DNA of 64,000 bases from Proteiniborus sp. MB09-C3. Its GTDB lineage: Bacteria; Bacillota; Clostridia; Tissierellales; Proteiniboraceae. Position numbers and translations under genes: made by a program. Positions 8,254 to 17,636 of this stretch are shown here, piece after piece. Numbering within the stretch: position 1 is the first letter of the stretch; each line of letters opens with the position of its first letter. The stretch spans positions 3,224,001-3,288,000 of the forward strand of contig NZ_CP127161.1 of NCBI RefSeq assembly GCF_030263895.1. Reading direction: 5' to 3'. The notes beneath the pieces are model-generated. The model saw nothing but the letters and a program-made list of their open reading frames with translations. It did no database searches and was not told the DNA's origin.

Positions 8254-9093
8254 TTAATTAGCTTTTTTATCATTAGCATCTAGCCAAATGCATATATCGT
8301 CCATTACCTGATCCCTTGTTTTTTCATTCATTATTTCATGATAGAGGCCTTCATATAATATTATTTTCTTATCCTTTGACTGTATTCTACTATAAAAATT
8401 TTCGGAAGCTTCCTTCGGAACTATTTTGTCATCTCCACCATGTAAGATTAAGCAAGGATAATCATATTGGTCAATATGACTATTTAGCCATTTTACGCCT
8501 TTTACTAAGAACTCGACATAAAAGTTAAGAGTGGCCTCCTTTAAATTCAACTCATCTTTCAAATAATCTTCCACAACATCTTGATTTTTACATAGTGTTT
8601 TTGAGATAGGATTTTTAATTCTAATTTTAGGTGCAATTTTATTTAATGCCTTAAACATATGTCCCTTTATTCCCTTGACTTGAGATGATGTGGCTGTGGC
8701 GGCTCCCGAAAAAATCTGCCCCTTAAGCTTGTCTCTATATTTTACACCATAGGATGCAGTGATAAATCCCCCCATACTATGCCCAAGCATGTAAATAGGA
8801 AGAGAGTTATTCTCTTCTTTTGCCATCTCTACAATAGTATCAGCATCATACAAGAAATCTTCAAATTTCTTGATATGACCCCTTTCACCCTTAGTTTTTC
8901 CATGTCCCCTATTATCAAATCTATAAACTCCGTAACCTTGGTCATTTAACCTTTTTGTCAGATATTCATATCTTCCCAAATGTTCTGCAAATCCGTGGAC
9001 TACTACAACAATTCCTTTTGCTTTCTCTGGTACATCCTTTACTGAGTATAGCTCTAGTCCATCATAGGATTTAACATAAGCCTCTTTATGCAT
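8254..9093 (-). CDS. Alpha/beta hydrolase, monoacylglycerol-lipase type (279 aa)
   Basis: Serine hydrolase of the Hydrolase_4/lysophospholipase family. The oxyanion region is VVVHGFAEHLGRYE, the DNRGHGKTKGERG segment is typical, and the nucleophile elbow is GHSMGG (about residues 105-110). The Asp of the triad is likely in LILHGGDDKIVP and the His in EGLYHEIMNE. There is no signal peptide, so it acts in the cytoplasm or at the inner membrane face on monoglycerides or related esters. Start at the ATG after AAGGAGGGGTATTATC. Single gene. Confidence 0.9.
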   Translation of the reverse strand: MHKEAYVKSYDGLELYSVKDVPEKAKGIVVVVHGFAEHLGRYEYLTKRLNDQGYGVYRFDNRGHGKTKGERGHIKKFEDFLYDADTIVEMAKEENNSLPIYMLGHSMGGFITASYGVKYRDKLKGQIFSGAATATSSQVKGIKGHMFKALNKIAPKIRIKNPISKTLCKNQDVVEDYLKDELNLKEATLNFYVEFLVKGVKWLNSHIDQYDYPCLILHGGDDKIVPKEASENFYSRIQSKDKKIILYEGLYHEIMNEKTRDQVMDDICIWLDANDKKAN

Positions 9094-9283
9094 GATAATA
9101 CCCCTCCTTAATATTATCTGATATGTAGATAAAATTGTCTTTAGCTAAAAATAATAGAAATTCTCTCTAAGCCTCCAACACATTTATATATTGTTACTAT
9201 TATTGTACTACATTTTTAATTAGTTTTCCGATTAAATGTGATAAAATATAGTAAGCTACAAAGAATTGAGAGGAGTATAACCA

Positions 9284-11386
9284 TTGGGTAATGAATTTTT
9301 TGATTTTCTGAAGATGAAATATAGAATTAACTTAAATGAGCAGCAAAAAATGGCTGTATTGCATAAAGACGGACCTGCAATAGTGTTAGCAGTGCCCGGA
9401 GCTGGGAAAACTACAGTGCTAATATCACGTACAGCCCATATGATATTAAATCACAATATAAGGCCTGAAAATATATTGTCTATTACTTTTAGCAAAGCAG
9501 CGGCAAGAGATATGAAGGATAGATTTTCATCAATATTTGGACATAATGTTGGAAGTAGAACTATATTTTCAACTATACATAGCTTTGCATATTCAGTAGT
9601 AAGGGATTATGCAAATTCAGCTAAGATTTCTTATACTTTAATAGAAGGAGACAGCTCCTCAGCAAATAAAACAGCGATGCTAAGAGATATATATCGAAAA
9701 ATTAATAATGCATTCATTAATGATGATAAATTAGAGGAGCTTCAAAGTAGCATAAGCTATATCAAAAATATGATGTTGGATGTTGACGATTATATGAAGC
9801 TCAATAACAGCTCACTCAATGGATTTAATCATATATACAATATGTATGAAAGCATAAAAAAAGAAAATAATTTTATAGATTTTGATGATATGCTAACCTT
9901 AGCTTATGATATCTTTAATTCTAATCCTAACATATTAAATAAATATAGAAATAGATTTAATTATATACAGGTAGACGAGGGACAGGATACTTCTAAAATT
10001 CAAAATGAGATTATAAAGGCTATCTCAAGGCCGAGTAACAATCTATTTATAGTAGCAGATGATGATCAAAGCATATATGGATTCAGGGGAGCTGTACCAG
10101 AAGAATTATTAAACTTTAATAAAGTATATCCTGCTGCTGAAATGTTTTACATGGAGAAAAATTATCGTTCTTCAAATAATATTGTATATATTTGTAATGA
10201 GTTTATTAAAAAAAATGTAAGCAGATACTCGAAAAATCTATCTACTTCAAATCCAAATAACCGACCAATAACTATAGTAAAGGTAAAGGATCAATGCCAG
10301 CAATATAAATATATAATTGATAATCTTATAAAAAAACAATGCTATTATAATGCAGCTATTCTGTATAGAAACAATCTTTCTTTAATAGGTATTGTAGAAA
10401 GCTTCACTAGACATAATATTCCCTTTTATGTAAGGGATTCAAAAATGAACTTTTTTAATCATTGGGTATTAAAGGATGTAGTAGCCTTTTTCAATGTTGC
10501 ATTAAATCCTAAGGATAAGGCCTCCTTTGAAAAAATATACTTTAAAATGAATAGATACATATCCAAAAATGCTATGAATTTCGTTTTAAATGCCAAAAAC
10601 TCTGAATCAGTTTTTGATTTACTTCTTGAGTTTCCGGGCTTTCAATACTTCCAGCTTGAAAACATCAGGAAACTTAATAGAGAATTTAAACAATTATCAA
10701 AAAAAAGTCCAACAGATGGGATTTCATTCATAGAAAAGGAGCTGGAATATGCCAGCTATTTAAAGGATAACTGCAAAAGCCTTGGATATTCTTTTGAAGG
10801 GATAAAATCTATAATATCAAATATAAAAATTATAGCTATGGAGACTAGAAATATTCCAGAGTTTCTAGAAAAGCTTAATAGACTGCAAAAATGCATTGAG
10901 GATTCTAAGTACAATAAAGGTAAAAATGCAATACATCTATCCACTATACATTCTGCAAAGGGATTAGAATTTGAAGAGGTATATATGATTGATCTAGTTG
11001 ATGGTGAATTTCCTTCATCTTCTACTATAGAAGCTTATAGTGATGGAAACTTTAAACCTATGGAGGAAGAAAGAAGGCTTTTTTATGTAGGCATGACAAG
11101 AGCAAAGACTCACCTAGATATTATTACAATGGACTCAGTAAATAATGAAAAAACCGAAAGCTCTAGGTTTGTAAAAGAGCTTCAGGATATAATGCTAACC
11201 CTTCAGGAAAGTCAAACTAAAAACAGCATCAAATCAGGAGCACAAGTAGTACATACTAGGTTTGGTAAAGGCAGAGTACAAAATCTAAATAAGGATAAGA
11301 TAGAGATATTATTTGACAATAATGGTTTGAAGAAAATGTCTTTAAGCAGCTGTTTGAAGAATGATTTGTTGAAGATAGTTAGGTAA
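9284..11386 (+). CDS. UvrD/PcrA-family superfamily 1A DNA helicase (700 aa)
   Basis: All SF1A motifs are visible: Walker A AVPGAGKTTVL (motif I), TFSKAAARDM (Ia), DEGQD (II, usually DEFQD), ADDDQSIYGFRGA (III), NYRSS (IV), TIHSAKGLEFEEV (V) and EERRLFYVGMTRAK (VI). The last 45 residues (VVHTRFGKGRVQNL to FDNNGLKKM) form the Tudor-like domain found at the end of PcrA/UvrD. It is an ATP-driven 3'-5' helicase for repair or recombination. The gene starts with TTG at 9284, supported by GAGAGGAG eight bases upstream; the nearby ATG at 9291 is out of frame. It differs from the housekeeping PcrA in motif II and is probably an accessory paralogue. Confidence 0.9.
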   Translation: MGNEFFDFLKMKYRINLNEQQKMAVLHKDGPAIVLAVPGAGKTTVLISRTAHMILNHNIRPENILSITFSKAAARDMKDRFSSIFGHNVGSRTIFSTIHSFAYSVVRDYANSAKISYTLIEGDSSSANKTAMLRDIYRKINNAFINDDKLEELQSSISYIKNMMLDVDDYMKLNNSSLNGFNHIYNMYESIKKENNFIDFDDMLTLAYDIFNSNPNILNKYRNRFNYIQVDEGQDTSKIQNEIIKAISRPSNNLFIVADDDQSIYGFRGAVPEELLNFNKVYPAAEMFYMEKNYRSSNNIVYICNEFIKKNVSRYSKNLSTSNPNNRPITIVKVKDQCQQYKYIIDNLIKKQCYYNAAILYRNNLSLIGIVESFTRHNIPFYVRDSKMNFFNHWVLKDVVAFFNVALNPKDKASFEKIYFKMNRYISKNAMNFVLNAKNSESVFDLLLEFPGFQYFQLENIRKLNREFKQLSKKSPTDGISFIEKELEYASYLKDNCKSLGYSFEGIKSIISNIKIIAMETRNIPEFLEKLNRLQKCIEDSKYNKGKNAIHLSTIHSAKGLEFEEVYMIDLVDGEFPSSSTIEAYSDGNFKPMEEERRLFYVGMTRAKTHLDIITMDSVNNEKTESSRFVKELQDIMLTLQESQTKNSIKSGAQVVHTRFGKGRVQNLNKDKIEILFDNNGLKKMSLSSCLKNDLLKIVR

Positions 11387-11502
11387 GGGAATACATCATA
11401 TGTATAAAAACGCACCATGTGTAGGGGACACACCCAAAAGCATGGGAATGTCCTCGTGCAGTAGGATTAAGCCGTCTAGAAAGCATTTTCAACCATGAGA
11501 AC

Positions 11503-11582
11503 CTTCGCTATGCTCAGTGCGACAATTTCCATATAGCCTAATGTTGCTGTACATTAGCTGTCATATTGAGCAATTAGCGAAG
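11503..11582. repeat. Nested inverted repeat between convergent genes
   Basis: Outer arms CTTCGCTA-TGCTCA-GACA and TGTC-TGAGCA-TAGCGAAG pair over about 24 bp with a few mismatches. Inside them CTAATGT/ACATTAG makes a second stem. The right arm followed by AATCT resembles the dispersed GTCATTCTGAGCGAAGCGAAGAATCT-like palindromes (recalled, not searched). The preceding bases 11400-11500 hold a weaker inverted pair around GGGGACA/TGTCC. It may also act as a bidirectional terminator. Confidence 0.65.
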
Positions 11583-11592
11583 AATCTATAGG

Positions 11593-12429
11593 TTAGAATG
11601 CTATGATTAGACCTCCATCATTTGCATATACTGTACTGATCCCTGCTGTTTCTACTATTATAATATCCTTAAAGTTATATCTTTGCTGAACCTCTTCCTT
11701 GAATTTCATAGCCTTTTCCAAACAATTACAGTGAGCTATGCCTAAAATCCTATCTTCAAGCTTTTCTCCCTGCTCTCCTATTACATCTACTAGCCTTTTT
11801 AAAGCTTTCTTAGAGCCTCTTACATTTTCCACTAAAGCAATTTCACCATTTTCAGTTCCTCTCATAATTGGCTTTATTGAAAGAAGTGAAGCTAATTTTC
11901 CCTTTAGCGAGCTTATTCTTCCTGACTTAATTAAATTCTCAAGAGATTCTAGAACAAAAAAGGTCTTCATACTTTTTATATATTCGTTTACTCTTTCAAC
12001 TATTTTAGGAGGGTCCTGTTCATTTTTTAAAGTTTCTAGTATCTTTAGACTTACTAAAGTCTCTCCAACAGATGCACTGAGGGAATCAAAAACATGAATA
12101 AATTTATTTGGTAAGTCCTCCAAGACTATTTTCTTTGCCATCATGGCATGATTATGAGTACTGCTTAGCATAGAAGATAAAGTGACTACAAATACATTTT
12201 CTCCATCTTCATATTCTCTAATAAAATCTCCTGGAGAAGGGCTTGCAGTCTGAGGAGCAGTTTCAGAAGCGCTCATTACCCTTAACAGTTCTTTTTTATC
12301 TAAATTCATATCATCTACATATACCCTATCACCTATGTGTATAGTTAATGGAACTAGATTAATATTTACAGATTCCCGTAATTCTTCATTAAAATCACAA
12401 CAGCTATCAGCAATAATCTTAAATTTCAT
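11593..12429 (-). CDS. DegV family fatty-acid-binding protein (278 aa)
   Basis: Standard DegV length. It starts MKFKIIADSCCDFNEEL, has the loop SETAPQTASPSPGDF, the LSSMLSSTHNHA segment and the C-terminal AGISTVYANDGGLIIAF, all diagnostic. Family members (FakB) bind a fatty acid and present it to the kinase FakA for acyl-phosphate formation and phospholipid synthesis. No fakA-like gene is adjacent. Monocistronic, with an AGGGGGAAGC site before the ATG. Confidence 0.92.
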   Translation of the reverse strand: MKFKIIADSCCDFNEELRESVNINLVPLTIHIGDRVYVDDMNLDKKELLRVMSASETAPQTASPSPGDFIREYEDGENVFVVTLSSMLSSTHNHAMMAKKIVLEDLPNKFIHVFDSLSASVGETLVSLKILETLKNEQDPPKIVERVNEYIKSMKTFFVLESLENLIKSGRISSLKGKLASLLSIKPIMRGTENGEIALVENVRGSKKALKRLVDVIGEQGEKLEDRILGIAHCNCLEKAMKFKEEVQQRYNFKDIIIVETAGISTVYANDGGLIIAF

Positions 12430-12630
12430 AAAGCTTCCCCCTCAGTATTTTGATATGTTTTATTAATTATTACACTTTATAAGAAAATAAACAAGTTTTT
12501 TGTAGAAAAAACATGAAGTAGTTTTCATTACTACATACTATTATATCACCATTTATTTAAAAATTACAATAATTTATTTATTGTTTTCATTTTTATTTTA
12601 TGTTATGTTATAACTAACCGAGGTGATGAT

Positions 12631-13221
12631 ATGAAAGTACCAGAAGAAAAGCTACATGAGCTTGTAGAAGAAATATCTTTGTTTAATGAAATTGATATAA
12701 GAGACATTCCCTGCATAGACCTCTACATGGATCAGGTCACTACCTTTTTTGATGATAGGCTTGGTCATTTAAAAAGAGATGAGAAGGATTCTATACTGAC
12801 TAAGACCATGATAAATAATTATACTAAAGATAAAATTATTATACCACCTAAGAGCAAAAAATATGGTAAGGACCACATGATTTTACTTATACTAATATAT
12901 AATCTAAAACAAATATTATCTATAAATGATATTAAATCCTTACTCATGCCGCTGACTAAAGAAATTATAGCAAATGATAATATTTCTCTAGAAGAAATAT
13001 ATTCTGCTTTCATTGAAATAAAAAAAGAGGAACTAAGTAGCTTCCATGAAGACTTCGAAAATAGATTTTCAAGCATTAAAGAGAAATTATTAGAAAGAAA
13101 TAAAGAAGAGTATCCTAAACTTGAACTTCTTTTATTAGTTCTTTCATTAATTACACAAGCATATTCTCAAAAAAGGCTTGCAGAGAAAATAATTGATACC
13201 TATTTTAATCAGCCAAAGTAA
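12631..13221 (+). CDS. DUF1836 family protein (196 aa)
   Basis: Matches the DUF1836 pattern: an N-terminal IPCIDLYMDQVTTFFDD segment, then LTKTMINNYTKDKIIIPPKS, a helix-turn-helix-like region KYGKDHMILLILIYNLKQ and an all-helical C-terminus. The MerR-like arrangement (choice of a tyrosine/asparagine in TMINNYTK) suggests DNA binding, but no function is established that I can name. GAGGTGATGAT precedes the ATG. A terminator follows at 13241. Confidence 0.85.
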   Translation: MKVPEEKLHELVEEISLFNEIDIRDIPCIDLYMDQVTTFFDDRLGHLKRDEKDSILTKTMINNYTKDKIIIPPKSKKYGKDHMILLILIYNLKQILSINDIKSLLMPLTKEIIANDNISLEEIYSAFIEIKKEELSSFHEDFENRFSSIKEKLLERNKEEYPKLELLLLVLSLITQAYSQKRLAEKIIDTYFNQPK

Positions 13222-13240
13222 GTCAAGAGCATTATTATAA

Positions 13241-13264
13241 AAAGCCACATTTACATGTGGCTTT
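13241..13264 (+). terminator. Intrinsic terminator after the DUF1836 gene
   Basis: AAAGCCACAT and ATGTGGCTTT form a 10-bp stem with a TTAC loop. It lies between convergent genes and may serve the Asn-rich gene on the minus strand as well. Confidence 0.85.
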
Positions 13265-13306
13265 CTATAATTGTGCACTAGAATAGGTGCATAATAGCTT
13301 AAAAAA

Positions 13307-13435
13307 CTATCTGTCTCTGTTATCTCTGCTGTCTTTGTTGTTATTATCCTTGTTGTTCTTGTTTTCATTTCTGTTTGAATTGTTTTGATTATTGTTTTTG
13401 TCTTTGTTGTTATTATTGTTTCTGTTTTTAGCCAT
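13307..13435 (-). CDS. Asparagine-rich small protein (42 aa)
   Basis: ATG at 13433-13435 follows AAGAAAGGAGTTTATGT, a strong ribosome-binding site. The 42 residues (MAKNRNNNNNKDKNNNQNNS and similar onward, ending RDNRDR) contain almost only Asn, Lys, Asp, Arg, with no hydrophobic core. Low-complexity Asn-rich mini-proteins are seen in spore-formers, often as spore-associated proteins, so a spore role is possible but not shown. The other ATG four bases upstream reads into a stop after three codons. Confidence 0.6.
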   Translation of the reverse strand: MAKNRNNNNNKDKNNNQNNSNRNENKNNKDNNNKDSRDNRDR

Positions 13436-13530
13436 ACATAAACTCCTTTCTTATAGTGATTCGATAATATTTTATCCATAGAATGTAATATTATGTATGG
13501 TCTAAAAATTATTTAAATATTATTTTTCTA

Positions 13531-14571
13531 TTAATCACGGCATGTAGTACATACACGTTTATGAGCCTTTACACTTAATAGCTCTATATCCGGAGAAAGG
13601 AAGCCTTCTTTAACAGGCTCTTCTCTCATTAAATCAGTGCTTAAGTACTTTTTATTATCATCAGAGAAGACAGTAACTATTACACTGTCCTTTCCTAGCT
13701 TGTTTTGCGCAATAATGGCTCCTAGTAAATTAGCCCCAGAAGAAATTCCTACTCCTAATCCTAGTCTAGCAGCTAGCTTTTGAGCCATAATAATTGAATC
13801 TCCATCATCAACATGGATTATATCATCTAACTTCTCTAGCTTTACTATAGAAGGAATGAATTCATCTGATATACCTTGTATTCTATGCTTACCTACTTGA
13901 TGACCAGTAGATAACGTAGGTGAATTAGCTGGCTCTAATGGAAAAAGCTTAATATCTGGATTTTTTTCTTTTAGATATCCACCAGCTCCCATAATAGTAC
14001 CACCTGTTCCTACTCCTGCTACCATTCCATCTGGCTTGATGCCAATCTCTTGAAGCTGGTGCCATATTTCTGGTCCAGTTGTTCTATAATGAGCCTCGCA
14101 ATTATCTGTATTTGAAAATTGATGAGGTAAGAAAACGTTTGCATTTTTTTCAGCAAGCTCATCTGCTTTATCAATACTGCCTAAAAAACCGCCTTCTTCT
14201 TTGCTAACTAATTGAACATCAGCTCCATAGCTTTTCATTAGATTTATTCTTTCTTGACTCATCCAATCAGGCATAAAAATAGTTACCCTATGCCCTAACG
14301 CCCTACCTATTGCAGAAAAAGCAATACCTGTATTTCCGCTAGTTGCTTCGACTATTGTATCTTCTGGCTTCAATCTGCCAAGCTCATAAGATTTTTTTAA
14401 AATGTGTAAAGCCATTCTGTCTTTAATGCTACCTGTTAAATTATAATGCTCAGCTTTGGCATAAATTGTACGTTCTTCATTTTTATACTTTAGTTTGATT
14501 TCCAGTAAAGGAGTGTTTCCAACCATCCCAGATAAATTATCAATTTGGCTGTTTAAGCATTCAGAACACAT
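13531..14571 (-). CDS. Cysteine-synthase-fold PLP enzyme (346 aa)
   Basis: Fold type II PLP enzyme of the cysteine synthase/CBS family. It has GNTPLLEI, the PLP-lysine motif [11 protein letters not shown], the substrate loop [10 protein letters not shown] and the phosphate-binding [10 protein letters not shown]. It could make cysteine from O-acetylserine, or run in reverse as a cysteine desulfhydrase. The second reading fits its place as last gene of a sigma-54-driven uptake operon; C. difficile has a sigma-54-controlled cysteine desulfidase as a parallel (from memory). Unusual extras are CSEC near the N-terminus (residues 2-5) and CTTC near the C-terminus. Start chosen at the ATG after GGGGAGGCAGGGTAT; an earlier in-frame ATG (14679) would add a non-family leader. 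Confidence 0.85.
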   Translation of the reverse strand: MCSECLNSQIDNLSGMVGNTPLLEIKLKYKNEERTIYAKAEHYNLTGSIKDRMALHILKKSYELGRLKPEDTIVEATSGNTGIAFSAIGRALGHRVTIFMPDWMSQERINLMKSYGADVQLVSKEEGGFLGSIDKADELAEKNANVFLPHQFSNTDNCEAHYRTTGPEIWHQLQEIGIKPDGMVAGVGTGGTIMGAGGYLKEKNPDIKLFPLEPANSPTLSTGHQVGKHRIQGISDEFIPSIVKLEKLDDIIHVDDGDSIIMAQKLAARLGLGVGISSGANLLGAIIAQNKLGKDSVIVTVFSDDNKKYLSTDLMREEPVKEGFLSPDIELLSVKAHKRVCTTCRD

Positions 14572-14709
14572 ATACCCTGCCTCCCCTTTTATATTCACCT
14601 TAATTATAACCCTTGTCCTAGTATCTGTATACCTTATTCTAATAATATAAAGAACAGAAGACAGGAAACTTTGTTCCATGTCTTCTTGTTCTATATATTT
14701 AATTATCTC

Positions 14710-16536
14710 CTACTTTTGGCTTTCCCAGTATTTGTTTAAGAATTCTTTTGCTTTTGCAGGATCTGCATTGTGGATATTACCAGTATCTACCAATGTAGAA
14801 ACTGTAGAATAAGCTTTAATCTTTAAGTTGTTATATACAGCTAAAAATTCATCTTGATTGATGCTGTATAGAACTGCTTTTCTTAAGTTAGCATCAGAGA
14901 ATTTGCTGCTTCCTTTCAAGTTAAAGAATGCATAAGAAACTCCATTACTAGGTCTCTTTTGAAGGAAGAATTTAGGATCATTTTCTATTAATGAATATTT
15001 ATCTTCAGGAACACTGTATAATACATGAACTTCTCCACTTCTAAATGCTGAAAGTGAACTGTCAGCATCTTTAATGAATTTAACAACTACTTTTGATATC
15101 TTAGGTTCATGCTTTGTTCCTTGCATATATCCAGGGTTCTTTTCAAATACTACTTCATAGTCATTCTTGTAAACAGCAATATATGGTCCACTAGTAGCTA
15201 AAGTATTGTTATATGTTGCACCTTCAGTTATAGTAGTTTGGTCACCATAAGCTATATCCTTGTTTCTATCATAAGTAGCTACATCATAAGTATTTATAGC
15301 TTCTACTTGAGCTTTAGAAACAATACCTGCTGATTGATGTGCTAGGTAGTTCAATACTTGTGGGAATGGTTTGTTAGTAGTTACTTTAACTACTTGATAC
15401 TTTCCATCTGCATTTTTAACATCCTTTTTATCAGCTACAATTTCTTTGATTGGGTTTTGTAAATCTTTTTCTAAAGCTTCCTTTATAGTTATATCTTTAC
15501 CAGATGCTTTTTTAGTTTCTAATTCTTCAATATCAGTAACTATTTCAATTTTATCCATGCTTGAGTGTAAGCTGTATGTTCTGTGATCAGGAACTGAGTC
15601 TTTATCTTTTGCTCTGTTCATTGAGAAAACAACATCTTCTGCAGCTACAAGTTCACCAGAATCAACTGCTTTTTTATCTACTACTTTAGCAAATCTTACG
15701 TCATCTCTTAAAATAAAGTAATACTCTTGATTACCTTCTCCTATAGCATGATTATAAGATAAAGAACCTTCTGAAGTTACTTCGTCGTCATCTGTAAGGT
15801 TAACTAATCTAACATATTGGTTAGTATTAATGATATTGATAGAACCATCATTACCTTTTATAGGGTCTAAAGAAGTAAGTGAAGGCATAGTTTGGCTAAA
15901 TAAAAATGGTTCTGTTGTTCTTTTTGACTCATCAATAAAATCAAGCTCTTCCCATGGTAGTGAACGAGATTTGCTTAATCTAACGCTATCTAGCTTTAAC
16001 ACTTCTTGGTTTATAGCTTGGCTCTTGTAATTTGAATATAGAGGAATAATGTAAGCATTATCTTCTACAAGTATTTTTTCAAGCTCTTTATAAGTCTTAA
16101 CATATTCTTCAGGTGTTTGAGTAGCAGCCTCATCTACAAGTCTGTCAAGATCTGGATCTGATAGACCATAATCGTTATAATCTCCACCTGTTGTAAATAT
16201 AGATCTTACAGCATAGTCAGGGTTTCCTGTGACTGTAGTCCAGCCTGATATTGCTAGGTCATAGTTACCTGCATCTTTTTGACCAGTAAAGCTACCATAG
16301 TCTGGTTGTATATTTAGCTTAACATTAAAGCCTGCCTTAGAAAGCTGGTCTCTTACTATATTAACATCCTTTTCATTAGAGCTCATAGATAGTATTGTAA
16401 TGTCAACTGGTTGTCCATTTGCAGCAGAGTTATCTGCATTGCCGTCATTTGCTTGGTCTTTTGTCTTTACATTACAACCTGATAGTACTCCTAGCATCAA
16501 TACTGCAACTAGAAATAAAGCTACTGTTTTTTTCAT
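14710..16536 (-). CDS. Circularly permuted family-5 substrate-binding lipoprotein (608 aa)
   Basis: Lipoprotein signal with lipobox LSGC (Cys21), then an N/A/D-rich linker. Residues 45-200 look like the C-terminal third of an OppA-type protein (QLSKAGFNVKLNI, YDLAISGWTTVTGNPDY, SDPDLDRLVDEA, ILVEDNAYIIPLYSNY). Residues 210-330 then look like the N-terminal part (SLTSLDPIKG, YYFILRDDVRFAKV, ELVAAEDVVFSMNRAKD). The protein ends with the part that normally lies in the middle (SYAFFNLKGSSKFSDANLRKA, PAKAKEFLNKYW). The domains are therefore all present but in rotated order. It should present peptides or a similar ligand to the OppBCDF complex encoded upstream. No frameshift is visible; the reading frame is continuous. 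Confidence 0.9.
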   Translation of the reverse strand: MKKTVALFLVAVLMLGVLSGCNVKTKDQANDGNADNSAANGQPVDITILSMSSNEKDVNIVRDQLSKAGFNVKLNIQPDYGSFTGQKDAGNYDLAISGWTTVTGNPDYAVRSIFTTGGDYNDYGLSDPDLDRLVDEAATQTPEEYVKTYKELEKILVEDNAYIIPLYSNYKSQAINQEVLKLDSVRLSKSRSLPWEELDFIDESKRTTEPFLFSQTMPSLTSLDPIKGNDGSINIINTNQYVRLVNLTDDDEVTSEGSLSYNHAIGEGNQEYYFILRDDVRFAKVVDKKAVDSGELVAAEDVVFSMNRAKDKDSVPDHRTYSLHSSMDKIEIVTDIEELETKKASGKDITIKEALEKDLQNPIKEIVADKKDVKNADGKYQVVKVTTNKPFPQVLNYLAHQSAGIVSKAQVEAINTYDVATYDRNKDIAYGDQTTITEGATYNNTLATSGPYIAVYKNDYEVVFEKNPGYMQGTKHEPKISKVVVKFIKDADSSLSAFRSGEVHVLYSVPEDKYSLIENDPKFFLQKRPSNGVSYAFFNLKGSSKFSDANLRKAVLYSINQDEFLAVYNNLKIKAYSTVSTLVDTGNIHNADPAKAKEFLNKYWESQK

Positions 16537-16650
16537 TTTAAAATCTCTCCTTTGTTATATTTTATAAGTTGGTACAAAACTAAAGTTGTCTAGCATTTTA
16601 TGATGTTGATACCACCTCCCTTAACAGGAATTAATAATTAAAATTATTTA

Positions 16651-17634
16651 TTATTTGGTATCATAGTGTAGTGTCCCATTCTGAATCTCTTTATATCTGA
16701 AGCAAGCTACAAAATGCTCCTCTTCGACCTCCATAAATGGTGGATTTTCTTGAGCACATTGCTCTGTTGCAAATGGACATCTAACAGAAAATCTACATCC
16801 AGGCTTAGGATTAATAGGTGATACTATCTCCCCTTTAAGAATAATCTTCTTTTTCTTAACCTTAATATTAGTAGAAGGTATAGCTGATAGTAAGGCAATA
16901 GTATACGGATGTAGAGGCTGCTTAAATATATCCTTCTTAGGAGCTTTTTCTATAAGCTGTCCTAGGTACATAACACCGATATTATCGGAGATATGCTTAA
17001 CAACTGATAAATCATGAGATATAAAAATGTAAGTAAGTCCAAATTTCTCTTGAAGTTCCATCATTAGATTTAATATTTGTGCTTGCACAGAAACATCTAA
17101 CGCACTTACAGGCTCATCACAAACAATAAACTTTGGACCTATGGATAGTGCTCTTGCTATAACAACACGCTGACGTCTTCCACCATCAAATTCATGTGGA
17201 TACAGGTTATAAGCACGCTTAGACAAACCTACATATTCCATAAGACCCTCAACTCGTTCTTTTCTTTCCTTGTCATTTTTATACATATTGTGCAGCTTCA
17301 AAGGCTCCTCAATAATCTGCGATATTGTAAACCTCGGATTTAGAGAGGCATAAGGATCTTGGAAGATAATCTGCATATGCTTTCTCATCTGACGCATTTC
17401 CTCTTTATTAAATGTTGTAATATCCATTCCATCATATATAACATTTCCAGAGGTAGGCTCGTGTAAACGAAGGATAACTCTTCCTAGAGTACTTTTACCA
17501 CATCCTGATTCTCCAACAATGCCTAAGGTCTCCCCTTCTTTGATTGCTAAGCTAACATTATCAACTGCATGTAAATGTCCATTAGGTACACTAAAATATT
17601 TTTTTAAGTTTTTGACTTCCAACAAAGGCCTCAT
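16651..17634 (-). CDS. oppF: Oligopeptide ABC transporter ATPase OppF (327 aa)
   Basis: ATPase of the peptide/nickel family: Walker A GESGCGKST, Walker B FIVCDEPVSALDVS, H-loop in FISHDLS, and the C-terminal oligopeptide domain with cysteines (CRFSVRCPFATEQC). The ABC signature reads FDGGRRQR instead of FSGGQRQR; I recall this variant from other clostridial OppF proteins, so it is probably functional. It pairs with OppD encoded just upstream (2-bp gap). Confidence 0.93.
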   Translation of the reverse strand: MRPLLEVKNLKKYFSVPNGHLHAVDNVSLAIKEGETLGIVGESGCGKSTLGRVILRLHEPTSGNVIYDGMDITTFNKEEMRQMRKHMQIIFQDPYASLNPRFTISQIIEEPLKLHNMYKNDKERKERVEGLMEYVGLSKRAYNLYPHEFDGGRRQRVVIARALSIGPKFIVCDEPVSALDVSVQAQILNLMMELQEKFGLTYIFISHDLSVVKHISDNIGVMYLGQLIEKAPKKDIFKQPLHPYTIALLSAIPSTNIKVKKKKIILKGEIVSPINPKPGCRFSVRCPFATEQCAQENPPFMEVEEEHFVACFRYKEIQNGTLHYDTK

Positions 17635-17636
17635 AT

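Noticed and set aside
13147-13479. 110-codon minus-strand frame rich in Thr/Ile
   Set aside because: It is the wrong frame of the Asn-rich 42-aa gene, whose own start has a strong ribosome-binding site.
14571-14679. N-terminal extension of the cysteine-synthase-fold enzyme
   Set aside because: The extra 36 residues match no family, and the strong ribosome-binding site sits before the internal ATG at 14571.
16607-16662. GATACCA/TGGTATC arms between oppF and the SBP gene
   Set aside because: Arms are short and 40 bases apart with an A/T-rich centre; not clearly a hairpin.
16651-17634. OppF signature FDGGRRQR as evidence of an inactive ATPase
   Set aside because: I recall the same variant in other clostridial OppF proteins, and Walker A, Walker B and H-loop are intact.
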